Part shown: piece by piece, positions 1-7,074 of the stretch | How positions within the stretch are numbered: the first letter of the stretch is position 1 | Layout of the letters: each line of letters opens with the position of its first letter | Assembly (NCBI GenBank): GCA_050742975.1 | Contig: JBOGDQ010000154.1 | Span: forward strand, 1 to 11,444 | From: JBDTGE01 sp050742975 | GTDB taxonomy: Bacteria; Actinomycetota; Actinomycetes; Mycobacteriales; Jatrophihabitantaceae | DNA length: 11,444 nucleotides | Direction: 5' to 3' | Notes under the pieces: generated by a model | The model's database searches: none | What the model saw: only the letters and a program-made list of their open reading frames with translations | Told to the model about the DNA's origin: nothing | Translations under genes and position numbers: made by a program

Positions 1-470
1 TTGTGTACATCCTGATTTCGAACTGGCTGTCGGTGCTGCCCCTGCAATACTCCGACACGCACGGGAACGCCAAGGAACTGTTCACGCCTCCGGCGGCGGA
101 CATCAACTACGTCGCGGCATTGACCGTGTTCGTGTTCATCTGTTACCACGCGGCCGGGATCTGGCGCCGCGGCATCATCGGGCACCCGATCGGACTGTTC
201 AAGGGGCACTTCTGGCCGATGTTCCTGATCAACATGATCGAGGAACTTGCCAAGCCGATCTCGTTGTCACTCCGACTTTTCGGCAACATGTTCGCCGGCG
301 GCATCCTGGTGGGGCTCATCGCGCTGTTCCCGCCGTATATCTTGTGGGCACCCAATGCGATCTGGAAGTCGTTCGACCTGTTCGTCGGGCTGATCCAGGC
401 GTTCATCTTCGCGCTGCTGACGGTCATCTACTTCAGCTCGGTGAAACCTGCCGAGGAGGGTGCGCACTGA
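1..470 (+). CDS. atpB: F1Fo ATP synthase subunit a, 5'-truncated
   Basis: This membrane stator subunit forms the proton half-channels against the c-ring. The gene enters from the left edge; the reading frame begins at base 3, and the GTG there is an internal valine codon, not the start. About 156 residues are visible, so roughly the first 100 are missing. Counting from base 3, the long horizontal helix runs about residues 70-110. It carries the invariant arginine in SLRLFGNM (Arg91 here, codon 273-275, matching E. coli aArg210) and the IEELAKP segment before it. The last helix, GLIQAFIFALLTVIYFS (129-145), carries the conserved Gln132. The protein ends in a short charged tail, as in other actinobacterial AtpB. 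It is followed by the 69-base atpB-atpE gap and the rest of the atp operon. Family assignment is certain from these motifs. Confidence 0.97.
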   Translation, partial: VYILISNWLSVLPLQYSDTHGNAKELFTPPAADINYVAALTVFVFICYHAAGIWRRGIIGHPIGLFKGHFWPMFLINMIEELAKPISLSLRLFGNMFAGGILVGLIALFPPYILWAPNAIWKSFDLFVGLIQAFIFALLTVIYFSSVKPAEEGAH

Positions 471-531
471 TCACAATGGCTGCTTTCGTCCACCGGTGTC
501 ACCGCAAGCGTTCGTCACACATCACGGAATT

Positions 532-537
532 GAGGAG
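532..537 (+). promoter_or_regulatory. Ribosome binding site of atpE
   Basis: GAGGAG lies two bases before the ATG of atpE and matches the anti-Shine-Dalgarno core well, though the spacing is shorter than usual. It ends the only sizeable spacer in the atp operon (471-539). The c subunit is needed in many copies per complex, so stronger initiation here than at its neighbours would make sense; that is inference. Confidence 0.6.
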
Positions 538-539
538 AA

Positions 540-800
540 ATGGCTAACACCACTAACCAGGCAATCGAACTCGCCGGCGGTCTCGTCGGCGGCGGCCTTG
601 CCCTCGGCGGCGGCGCCGTCGGTGCGGCGGTCGGCGACGGTCTGGCCGGCAGTTCGCTGATCCAGGGCGTGGCCCGTCAGCCCGAGGCGCAGAGCCGGCT
701 GCAGACGCTGTTCTTTCTGACGGTCGGCCTGGTCGAGGCGATGTACTTCATCAACCTCGCCTTCGCGGTGCTGTTCGTCTTCGTTCTCTCCAGCAAGTAA
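540..800 (+). CDS. atpE: F1Fo ATP synthase subunit c
   Basis: This is the proteolipid that forms the rotating, proton-carrying c-ring in the membrane. The 86-residue protein is a helical hairpin. Helix 1 is the glycine-rich stretch at about residues 12-38 (GGG and GAVG repeats). The polar loop is ARQPE (45-49), and helix 2 spans about 57-83. The proton-binding carboxylate is Glu66 in LVEAMYFINLAF; a glutamate is the usual actinobacterial choice. Asp33 matches Asp28 of the M. tuberculosis protein. The residue two after the essential glutamate is Met68, where M. tuberculosis has Ala63, part of the bedaquiline site (see findings). The ATG start is supported by the GAGGAG just upstream and by the fit to family length (about 80-86 residues). 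It lies 69 bases after atpB and 14 before atpF. Confidence 0.98.
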   Translation: MANTTNQAIELAGGLVGGGLALGGGAVGAAVGDGLAGSSLIQGVARQPEAQSRLQTLFFLTVGLVEAMYFINLAFAVLFVFVLSSK

Positions 801-814
801 GGGCCGATCCCGCC

Positions 815-1357
815 ATGAGCAAGCACGTAATCGCGTCCGGCAACTTCCTGTTGCCGAACGCGACCTTCATCGCCGAGCTCATCGCGTTTCTGCTGATCCT
901 GGCGATCATCGGACGCTACATCGTGCCGCCGGTGCAGAGGGCGATGCGCGAGCGGCAGGAGATGATCCGCAAGCAGGTCGAGGACGCCGACGAGGCACGC
1001 GCGAAGCTCGCCGAGGCGGAGGCCGCGTACCAGAAGGCACTGCACGAGGCGCGCGCCGCCGCCGCGCAGATTCGCGAGAACGCCCGCTCGGAGGCGCAGC
1101 GCACCATCGAGGAGCTGCGCACTCAGGCCCAGGAGGAGTCGGCGCGCATCGTCGCGCGCGGCGAGGAGCAGCTGAACACGCAGCGGGCTGCCGTCGTTCG
1201 CGAGCTCCGCGCGGAGCTCGGTTCGCTGGCCGTGGAGCTGTCGGAGAAGATCGTCGATCAGCGCCTTGCCGACGACGCCAACGTGCAGGCCACGGTGGAC
1301 GCGTTCCTGGCCGAGCTCGAAGGCGGCGACGGTGCCGTAGCGAGTCGGCTCAAGTGA
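815..1357 (+). CDS. atpF: F1Fo ATP synthase subunit b
   Basis: This peripheral-stalk subunit is anchored in the membrane and holds F1 static. The 180-residue protein has one N-terminal membrane helix (about residues 17-39, FIAELIAFLLILAIIGRYIV). A long alanine-, glutamate- and arginine-rich coiled coil (about 40-150) and a short tail follow. The length is close to the usual 160-180 residues. No b' gene is present, so a b homodimer is expected. The delta subunit is encoded separately just downstream, unlike the fused b-delta protein of mycobacteria. No strong ribosome site precedes the ATG (only AAGGG at 799-803, 11 bases away), so expression is probably coupled to atpE. Its stop codon shares one base with the ATG of atpH. 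A perfect 20-bp palindrome at 1201-1220 encodes residues 130-135 (ELRAEL). Confidence 0.97.
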   Translation: MSKHVIASGNFLLPNATFIAELIAFLLILAIIGRYIVPPVQRAMRERQEMIRKQVEDADEARAKLAEAEAAYQKALHEARAAAAQIRENARSEAQRTIEELRTQAQEESARIVARGEEQLNTQRAAVVRELRAELGSLAVELSEKIVDQRLADDANVQATVDAFLAELEGGDGAVASRLK

Positions 1358-2226
1358 TGCGTTCGGCGAGCCGGGCGGCGACGGCGGCGATCCGCGTGGA
1401 CAAGCGCGCCGCGATCGGCCGAGCGAAGTCGACCGATGCCCTGCTCGCACTCGCTACCGAGCTGTACGAGCTCGCCGACCTGCTCGTCGGCCAGCCGCGG
1501 CTGCGCCGGATGCTGGGTGATCCCGCGACCGATGCGGAGCGCCGGGCGGGGCTGCTGCACTCGCTGGTGGCCGGCCAGCTGGGCCGGGCGACGACGGAGA
1601 TCGGTGAGGCGATCGTCCGCCAGCGCTGGTCCTCGCCGTGGGATCTGACCGATGCCCTCGAGACGGCCGGTGACGACGCCATGTTCGCCGCCGCCGAGGG
1701 CGCGCACCAGCTGGACGAGGTCGTCGATCAGCTGTTCCGCTTCGAGCGCGTCCTCGACGCGAACTCCGAGCTCACCACGCTGCTCGACGAGCCGGTGATC
1801 GACCCGGGCCGTCGCACCGAACTGCTGGTCGGAGTGCTCCAGGACAAGGCACACCCGATCACCCGCGCGCTGCTCGAGCACGCGCTGCGCAGCCAGCGCA
1901 AGCGGTCGTTGACGCTCGCCATCGACGACCTGCTGGAGGAGGCCGCGGCCCGCAAGCACACCTCGCTGGCCCGGGTGATCTCCGCGGTGGAGCTGACCCA
2001 GGCGCAGTGCGATCGCCTGGCGAGCTCGCTGAGCACGATGTACGGGCAGGAGGTCAGCGTCCGCACCGCCGTGGTGCCGGCCGTGCGCGGCGGGCTGGTC
2101 ATCCGCATCGGCGACGAGGTCATCGACGGCAGCGTGGCCTCCCGGCTGATAGATGCGCGGGCGGGACTCGCGTCCCGGGCATCCAGAGCAGACATCACAA
2201 CCAGGACTAGGCAAGGGAAACATTGA
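1357..2226 (+). CDS. atpH: F1Fo ATP synthase subunit delta
   Basis: This soluble peripheral-stalk subunit links b to the top of F1. The 289-residue protein is far longer than the E. coli delta (about 177). I recall free delta subunits of about 270 residues in other non-mycobacterial actinobacteria, so the length suits the lineage. The family signature lies at the C-terminus: VSVRTAVVPAVRGGLVIRIGDEVIDGSV followed by ASRL, the conserved beta-strand segment (about residues 227-258). The N-terminal part is helical. I chose the ATG at 1357, which overlaps the atpF TGA by one base (TGATG); a GTG one codon earlier at 1354 is also possible. The tail after the signature is basic and variable. The stop overlaps the atpA ATG by one base, so translational coupling on both sides is likely. 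Confidence 0.95.
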   Translation: MRSASRAATAAIRVDKRAAIGRAKSTDALLALATELYELADLLVGQPRLRRMLGDPATDAERRAGLLHSLVAGQLGRATTEIGEAIVRQRWSSPWDLTDALETAGDDAMFAAAEGAHQLDEVVDQLFRFERVLDANSELTTLLDEPVIDPGRRTELLVGVLQDKAHPITRALLEHALRSQRKRSLTLAIDDLLEEAAARKHTSLARVISAVELTQAQCDRLASSLSTMYGQEVSVRTAVVPAVRGGLVIRIGDEVIDGSVASRLIDARAGLASRASRADITTRTRQGKH

Positions 2227-3785
2227 TGGCAGAGCTGACGATCTCCCCGGAAGAGATCAGGAACGCGATCTCGAACTACGTCTCGTCCTACTCGCCCGAG
2301 GCATCGCGCGAGGAGGTCGGTGTCGTCGCCGAGACCGGTGACGGCATCGCCCGGGTCGAGGGCCTGCCGAGCGCGATGACGAACGAGCTGCTCGAGTTCG
2401 ACGGCGGAACGCTCGGCATCGCGCTGAACCTCGACGTGCGCGACATCGGCGTGGTCATCCTCGGCGACGCATCCAAGATCGAGGAGGGTCAGCAGGTCAA
2501 GCGCACCGGCGAGATCCTCTCGGTCCCGGTCGGCGACGCCTACCTGGGGCGCGTGGTCGACCCGCTCGGCCAGCCGATCGACGGCCTGGGCGATGTTGCC
2601 GAGGAGGGCCGCCGTGCCCTGGAGCTGCAGGCGCCCAGCGTCGTGCAGCGCCAAGAGGTCCGCGAGCCGCTGCTGACCGGCATCAAAGCGATCGATGCCA
2701 TGACGGCGATCGGTCGCGGCCAGCGCCAGCTGATCATCGGTGACCGGCAGACGGGCAAGACCACCGTGTGCCTGGACGCGATCATCAACCAGCGCGACAA
2801 CTGGAGGTCGGGCGATCCGGCCAAGCAGGTTCGCTGCATCTACGTCGCCATCGGCCAGAAGGGCTCCACGATCGCGGCGGCGAAGCAGACGCTGGACGAG
2901 GCAGGGGCGCTCGAGTACACGACCATCGTCGCGGCACCCGCGTCCGACTCGGCCGGCTTCAAGTACCTGGCCCCCTACACCGGCTCGGCCATCGGCCAGC
3001 ACTGGATGTACGCCGGCAAGCACGTCCTGATCGTCTTCGACGACCTGACCAAGCAGGCCGAGGCCTACCGCGCCGTGTCCCTGCTGCTGCGCCGTCCGCC
3101 GGGCCGCGAGGCCTACCCGGGCGACGTGTTCTACCTGCACAGCCGGCTGCTCGAGCGTTGCGCGAAGCTGTCCGACGAGCTCGGCGGCGGCTCGATGACC
3201 GGCCTGCCCGTCATCGAGACGAAAGGCAACGACGTGTCGGGCTACATCCCGACCAACGTCATCTCGATCACCGACGGCCAGTGCTTCCTGGAGACCGACC
3301 TGTTCAACGCCGGCGTCCGGCCGGCTATCAACGTCGGCATCTCGGTGTCGCGCGTCGGCGGTTCGGCCCAGCCCAAGGCGATGCGAGACGTCGCCGGACG
3401 CCTGCGCGTCGACCTGGCCCAGTTCCGCGAGCTGGAGGCGTTCGCGGCCTTCGGCTCCGACCTGGACAAGGCCAGCCAGCAGCAGCTCGCTCGCGGCGCT
3501 CGGCTGGTCGAACTGCTCAAGCAGCCGGCGTCCTCGCCGTTCCCGATCGGCAACGAGATCATCTCGATCTGGGCCGGCACGACCGGCAAGCTGGACGAAA
3601 TAGCTGTCCAGGACGTGCGCCGCTTCGAGACCGAGATGCTGGAGTGGGTCAACCACCACGACGCCGATCTGGTGGCTTCGCTTGGAACCATGAAGAAGTT
3701 CGAGGACGACGCCGCGGCCGCCTTGGACAAGCTCGTCGAGGAGTTCGCGAACCAGTTCCAGCCCACGGACTCCGGCGGCGAGTAG
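2226..3785 (+). CDS. atpA: F1Fo ATP synthase subunit alpha
   Basis: This is the non-catalytic nucleotide-binding subunit of F1, alternating with beta in the hexamer. The 519-residue protein is close to E. coli (513) and lacks most of the C-terminal extension that makes the mycobacterial alpha about 549 residues long. The beta-barrel domain spans about residues 25-95. The Walker A motif GDRQTGKT is at 172-179, the Walker B region VLIVFDDL at 267-274, and the signature PAINVGISVSRVGG at 366-379. The arginine finger is Arg376, which completes the beta catalytic site. I prefer the ATG at 2226, which shares its A with the atpH TGA, over the TTG at 2223. AAGGG at 2213-2217 gives a ribosome site with 8-base spacing. 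It is followed three bases later by atpG. Confidence 0.98.
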   Translation: MAELTISPEEIRNAISNYVSSYSPEASREEVGVVAETGDGIARVEGLPSAMTNELLEFDGGTLGIALNLDVRDIGVVILGDASKIEEGQQVKRTGEILSVPVGDAYLGRVVDPLGQPIDGLGDVAEEGRRALELQAPSVVQRQEVREPLLTGIKAIDAMTAIGRGQRQLIIGDRQTGKTTVCLDAIINQRDNWRSGDPAKQVRCIYVAIGQKGSTIAAAKQTLDEAGALEYTTIVAAPASDSAGFKYLAPYTGSAIGQHWMYAGKHVLIVFDDLTKQAEAYRAVSLLLRRPPGREAYPGDVFYLHSRLLERCAKLSDELGGGSMTGLPVIETKGNDVSGYIPTNVISITDGQCFLETDLFNAGVRPAINVGISVSRVGGSAQPKAMRDVAGRLRVDLAQFRELEAFAAFGSDLDKASQQQLARGARLVELLKQPASSPFPIGNEIISIWAGTTGKLDEIAVQDVRRFETEMLEWVNHHDADLVASLGTMKKFEDDAAAALDKLVEEFANQFQPTDSGGE

Positions 3786-3788
3786 GCG

Positions 3789-4781
3789 ATGGGCGCACAG
3801 CTTCGCGTCTACCGGCGCCGGATCCGTTCGGTCCAGTCGACCAAGAAGATCACCAAGGCGATGGAGCTCATCGCCGCCTCGCGCATCGCCAAGGCCCAGG
3901 CCCGCATGCGCGAGGCTCGTCCGTACACCGACGAGCTCACCCGAGCGCTCGCGGCTGTCGGCGGTGACACCTCGCTCGAACACCCGATGCTCACCGGGGT
4001 CGAGGAGCCGCGGCGTACCGGCATCCTGGTGATCACCAGCGACCGCGGGCTGGCGGGCGGTTACAACGCCAACGCGCTCAAGCGCGCGAACGACCTGGCG
4101 TCCCGGCTGGAGCGCGACGGGCGCGAGGTCGTCCGCTACGTCATCGGCCGCAAGGGCGTCGCGTTCTACCGGTTCCGGCGGATCGAGATGGCAGGGGAGT
4201 GGACGGGCTTCTCCGAGCAGCCGGACTTCCGGCACGCCCGCGGCGCGACCGAGGCCGTCGTCGCCGCGCTGACCGCCACGTCGGCGGGGGAGCTGCCCGC
4301 GGACGAGGGCGCCGACGCCGCGAGCGGGATCGACGAGCTGTACGTCGTGTACACCAGGTTCGACAACAGCGTCACCCAGACTCCGATCGCCAGCCTCGTC
4401 TCGCCGGTGCAGGGTGCGGCCGAGGAGGGCGCCGAGACGATGTCGCGCACCGCCGACGAGAGCGGCGACCGCGCGGACAAGGGCGACCAGAAAGACCGCG
4501 ACTCGGGTGAGTACGAGTTCGAACCCGACGCGGAGCAGCTGATCGCTGCGCTGCTGCCGCGGTACATCAGCGCCCGGATCTTCTCGGCCCTGCTGGAGTC
4601 GGCGGCGTCGGAGTCGGCGGCACGCAGGCGGGCGATGAAGTCTGCGAGCGACAACGCGACCGAGCTCATCCGCACGTACACCCGGCTGGCGAACCAGGCC
4701 CGCCAGGCCGAGATCACCCAGGAGATCAGCGAGATCGTCGGCGGCGCCGACGCGTTGGCCGCAGCAGGAAGCGACGAATGA
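3789..4781 (+). CDS. atpG: F1Fo ATP synthase subunit gamma
   Basis: This is the central rotor shaft, which couples c-ring rotation to the catalytic sites. The protein starts with the basic N-terminal coiled-coil helix (SVQSTKKITKAMELIAASR, 14-32) and ends with the conserved partner helix (SASESAARRRAMKSASDNA to ITQEISEIVGGA, about 272-320). The central domain contains TSDRGLAGGYN (83-93). At 330 residues it is longer than E. coli (about 287) and M. tuberculosis (about 305). The extra length lies in two acidic, alanine-rich stretches: about 163-180 (before IDELYVVYT) and about 207-240. The second is highly charged and probably disordered (see findings). It starts 3 bases after atpA without a clear ribosome site and ends 10 bases before atpD. 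The reading frame is unbroken. Confidence 0.97.
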   Translation: MGAQLRVYRRRIRSVQSTKKITKAMELIAASRIAKAQARMREARPYTDELTRALAAVGGDTSLEHPMLTGVEEPRRTGILVITSDRGLAGGYNANALKRANDLASRLERDGREVVRYVIGRKGVAFYRFRRIEMAGEWTGFSEQPDFRHARGATEAVVAALTATSAGELPADEGADAASGIDELYVVYTRFDNSVTQTPIASLVSPVQGAAEEGAETMSRTADESGDRADKGDQKDRDSGEYEFEPDAEQLIAALLPRYISARIFSALLESAASESAARRRAMKSASDNATELIRTYTRLANQARQAEITQEISEIVGGADALAAAGSDE

Positions 4782-4791
4782 AGGTAGAGCG

Positions 4792-6246
4792 ATGACCACA
4801 CTGTTCGACAGCGAGACCAGCACCGACACTCCGGGGCAGACGACCGGGCGCGTGGTGCGCGTGATCGGCCCCGTCGTCGACGTCGAGTTCGGACGCGAAG
4901 GCATCCCCGAGCTGTACAACGCGCTCACGACCGAGATCGAGCTCGGCGAGCTGTCCAAGACCCTGACCCTCGAGGTCGCGCAGCACATCGGCGACGACCT
5001 GGTCCGCGCGATCGCGCTGCAGCCGACCGACGGCCTCGTCCGCGGCGCCGTCGTCACCGACACCGGCTCGCCGATCAGCGTGCCCGTCGGCGACGTCACC
5101 AAGGGCCACGTGTTCAACGCACTGGGCGAATCGCTGGACGTGCCGACGTCCTCGCTGGAGATCACCGAGCGCTGGCCGATCCACCGCGACCCGCCGCCGT
5201 TCGATCAGCTCGAGTCCAAGACCGAGATGTTCGCGACCGGCATCAAGGTCCTGGACCTGCTCACGCCCTACGTGGTCGGCGGCAAGATCGGCCTGTTCGG
5301 CGGTGCGGGCGTCGGCAAGACGGTGCTCATCCAGGAGATGATCTACCGCGTCGCCGAGAACTTCGGTGGTGTCTCGGTGTTCGCCGGAGTCGGTGAGCGC
5401 ACCCGCGAGGGCAACGACCTCATCGCCGAGATGACCGAGACCGGGGTCATCGAGAAGACCGCCCTGGTGTTCGGCCAGATGGACGAGCCGCCGGGCACCC
5501 GCCTTCGGGTCGCGCTCTCGGCGCTGACGATGGCCGAGTACTTCCGCGACGTGCAGCAGCAGAACGTCCTGCTGTTCATCGACAACATCTTCCGGTTCAC
5601 CCAGGCCGGCTCGGAGGTATCGACGCTGCTCGGGCGCATGCCGTCGGCCGTGGGTTACCAGCCGACGCTGGCAGACGAGATGGGTCAGCTGCAGGAGCGG
5701 ATCACCTCGACGCGGGGCCACTCGATCACCTCGATGCAGGCGATCTACGTGCCGGCGGACGACATCACCGACCCGGCGCCGCACGCCGTGTTCGCCCACC
5801 TGGACGCGACGACGACGCTCAGCCGGCCGATCTCGGAGAAGGGCATCTACCCGGCCGTCGACCCGCTCGACTCCACCTCGCGCATCCTCGCGGCCGAGTA
5901 CGTCGGCCAGGAGCACTACGACGTGGCGAACCGGACCAAGCAGATCCTGCAGCGGTACAAGGAGCTTCAGGACATCATCGCGATCCTCGGCATCGACGAG
6001 CTGTCCGAGGAGGACAAGGTCATCGTCGGTCGCGCGCGGCGGATCGAGCGGTTCCTGTCGCAGAACACGTTCGTCGCCGAGCAGTTCACCGGGATGCCCG
6101 GCTCGTTCGTCCCGCTGGAGGAGACGATCGACGCGTTCAAGCGGCTGTGTGCCGGTGACTTCGACAGCTACCCCGAGCAGGCGTTCTTCATGTGCGGTGG
6201 CATCGAGGACCTCGAGCGCAAGGCGCACGAGCTGAAGGACGCGTAG
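4792..6246 (+). CDS. atpD: F1Fo ATP synthase subunit beta
   Basis: This is the catalytic F1 subunit that makes ATP from ADP and phosphate (EC 7.1.2.2). The 484-residue protein has the N-terminal barrel (about 18-95), the P-loop GGAGVGKT (170-177), and GERTREGNDL (201-210) with the catalytic glutamate Glu202. It also has Walker B VLLFIDNIFRF (259-269), the adenine-pocket segment MPSAVGYQPTLA (283-294), and the C-terminal DELSEED loop (402-408). The first 17 residues before GRVVRVIGP are a variable, acidic and threonine-rich leader, as in many actinobacteria. The ribosome site GAAGG (4780-4784) has 7-base spacing and overlaps the atpG stop codon. Length and motifs are normal and nothing suggests a defect. 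Confidence 0.99.
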   Translation: MTTLFDSETSTDTPGQTTGRVVRVIGPVVDVEFGREGIPELYNALTTEIELGELSKTLTLEVAQHIGDDLVRAIALQPTDGLVRGAVVTDTGSPISVPVGDVTKGHVFNALGESLDVPTSSLEITERWPIHRDPPPFDQLESKTEMFATGIKVLDLLTPYVVGGKIGLFGGAGVGKTVLIQEMIYRVAENFGGVSVFAGVGERTREGNDLIAEMTETGVIEKTALVFGQMDEPPGTRLRVALSALTMAEYFRDVQQQNVLLFIDNIFRFTQAGSEVSTLLGRMPSAVGYQPTLADEMGQLQERITSTRGHSITSMQAIYVPADDITDPAPHAVFAHLDATTTLSRPISEKGIYPAVDPLDSTSRILAAEYVGQEHYDVANRTKQILQRYKELQDIIAILGIDELSEEDKVIVGRARRIERFLSQNTFVAEQFTGMPGSFVPLEETIDAFKRLCAGDFDSYPEQAFFMCGGIEDLERKAHELKDA

Positions 6247-6251
6247 CCGCG

Positions 6252-6617
6252 ATGACGATGCATGTCGAGCTCGTCTCGGTCGAGCGCGCGCTGTGGTCGG
6301 GGGAGGCGAAGGCGGTCTTCGCCCGGACCACCGAGGGCGAGCTGGGCATCCTGCCCGGCCACGTCAACCTGCTCGGCGAGCTTGCGGCCGGCTGGCCGGT
6401 TCGGATCGAGCGCGACGGTGAGCCGGAGCTGCGGGTCGCGGTCGACGGCGGTTTCCTGTCAGTGCGTCAGGACGGCGTATCGCTGCTCGCCGAGACCGCG
6501 CAGTTCGCCGAGGACGTCGACGTCGAGCGCGAGCGCGCGGCCCTCGCGGAAGCCGACTCGGATGCGGTCAGGGACCGAGCTCGGGCCCGGTTGCGCGCCG
6601 CGGGCGAATCGGTCTGA
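6252..6617 (+). CDS. atpC: F1Fo ATP synthase subunit epsilon
   Basis: This F1 subunit binds gamma at the foot of the central stalk and can inhibit ATP hydrolysis. The 121-residue protein consists of the beta-sandwich domain (about 1-85) with the family motif TEGELGILPGHVNLL (27-41) and a highly charged C-terminal helical region (about 88-118). It is shorter than E. coli (about 139) and about the same length as I recall for mycobacteria. I chose the ATG at 6252, five bases after the atpD stop. An open frame extends back into atpD, but its upstream residues do not look like epsilon. A second ATG at 6258 is possible. The only ribosome-site candidate, GAAGGA (6234-6239), is 12 bases away, so coupling to atpD is likely. 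Confidence 0.96.
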   Translation: MTMHVELVSVERALWSGEAKAVFARTTEGELGILPGHVNLLGELAAGWPVRIERDGEPELRVAVDGGFLSVRQDGVSLLAETAQFAEDVDVERERAALAEADSDAVRDRARARLRAAGESV

Positions 6618-6629
6618 GCCGGTACGGAT

Positions 6630-6633
6630 AGGA
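6630..6633 (+). promoter_or_regulatory. Ribosome binding site of the DUF2550 gene
   Basis: AGGA with 7-base spacing supports the GTG at 6641 as the start of the DUF2550 gene. The codon lies 23 bases after the atpC stop, so the gene can be co-transcribed with the atp operon. Confidence 0.5.
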
Positions 6634-6640
6634 CGCAGCC

Positions 6641-7048
6641 GTGCACACCGTCGACATCTTCGCGGTGTTCGCGGCTGTTGTCGTCCTGGTGGTCTGCGGC
6701 CTGATCCTGGCCCGGCAGCGGTACATGCTGCGGGTGCAGGGCGCGATCCCACTTGCGGTGCGTTCGGGCGGTAACCGCTGGCTGTACGGAATCGCGCGCT
6801 ACATCGGCGGTGAGTTGCGCTGGTACCGCACGCTCGGGCTCGGCACCCGCCCGACGCGGGTGTTCCGACGCAGCGAGCTGGAGATCCTGGGCCATCGCTC
6901 GCCGGACGCGGAGGAGACCCGCTCGCTGCCCACGACGGCGGTGATCGTCGACTGCCGGGTCGGCGCGGGCGAGGTGATCATCGCGTTGAGCGAGGGCGCG
7001 TTCACCGGCTTCATCTCCTGGATCGAGGCGTCCGCCCCGCTGAGCTGA
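6641..7048 (+). CDS. DUF2550 family single-pass membrane protein
   Basis: The function is unknown. The 135-residue protein starts with a membrane anchor (about residues 5-25, rich in Val, Ala and Leu), followed by a basic cytoplasmic-type segment (RQRYMLRVQG, 26-34). The soluble domain contains GIARYIGGELRWYR (50-63), RVFRRSELEILGHR (73-86) and a C-terminal strand-rich part ending in GFISWIEASAPLS. This pattern, and its place directly after atpC, match the actinobacterial DUF2550 family; Rv1312 of M. tuberculosis holds the same position, from memory. The start is GTG with AGGA upstream. The conserved position suggests a link with membrane energetics or the ATP synthase, but nothing in the sequence shows a catalytic motif. 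The stop codon lies in the loop of a hairpin that may end the operon. Confidence 0.88.
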   Translation: MHTVDIFAVFAAVVVLVVCGLILARQRYMLRVQGAIPLAVRSGGNRWLYGIARYIGGELRWYRTLGLGTRPTRVFRRSELEILGHRSPDAEETRSLPTTAVIVDCRVGAGEVIIALSEGAFTGFISWIEASAPLS

Positions 7049-7055
7049 CTCAGCG
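7038..7055. terminator. Probable bidirectional hairpin terminator over the DUF2550 stop codon
   Basis: CGCTGAG (7038-7044) and CTCAGCG (7049-7055) form a perfect 7-bp stem with a CTGA loop that contains part of the TGA stop of the DUF2550 gene. It lies between two convergent transcription units, the atp operon and the adenosyltransferase-gluconokinase pair, whose stop codons are 26 bases apart. There is no T-tract on either strand, so it would be the U-less hairpin type often proposed for actinobacteria. The role is inferred from position; the pairing is seen directly. Confidence 0.5.
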
Positions 7056-7074
7056 CGAGTGCCATCGAAGGGTC

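Noticed and set aside
3..5. GTG at base 3 as the start of atpB
   Set aside because: The visible protein begins in the middle of subunit a and lacks its first membrane helices, so this is an internal valine codon.
494..504. Hairpin CGGTG-T-CACCG in the atpB-atpE gap
   Set aside because: With a realistic loop only three base pairs remain, so I do not count it as a terminator or leader structure. Nothing else stands out in the gap apart from the ribosome site.
1728..5165. A 1145-codon open frame on the minus strand opposite atpH to atpD
   Set aside because: It lies wholly antisense to conserved ATP synthase genes, and its composition (long runs of Arg, Leu, Asp, Val) is that of a shadow frame in high-GC DNA. 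It matches no family.
4726..6228. A 500-codon minus-strand open frame opposite atpD
   Set aside because: It is the antisense shadow of atpD, with repetitive Arg/Leu/Asp/Val composition and no motif.
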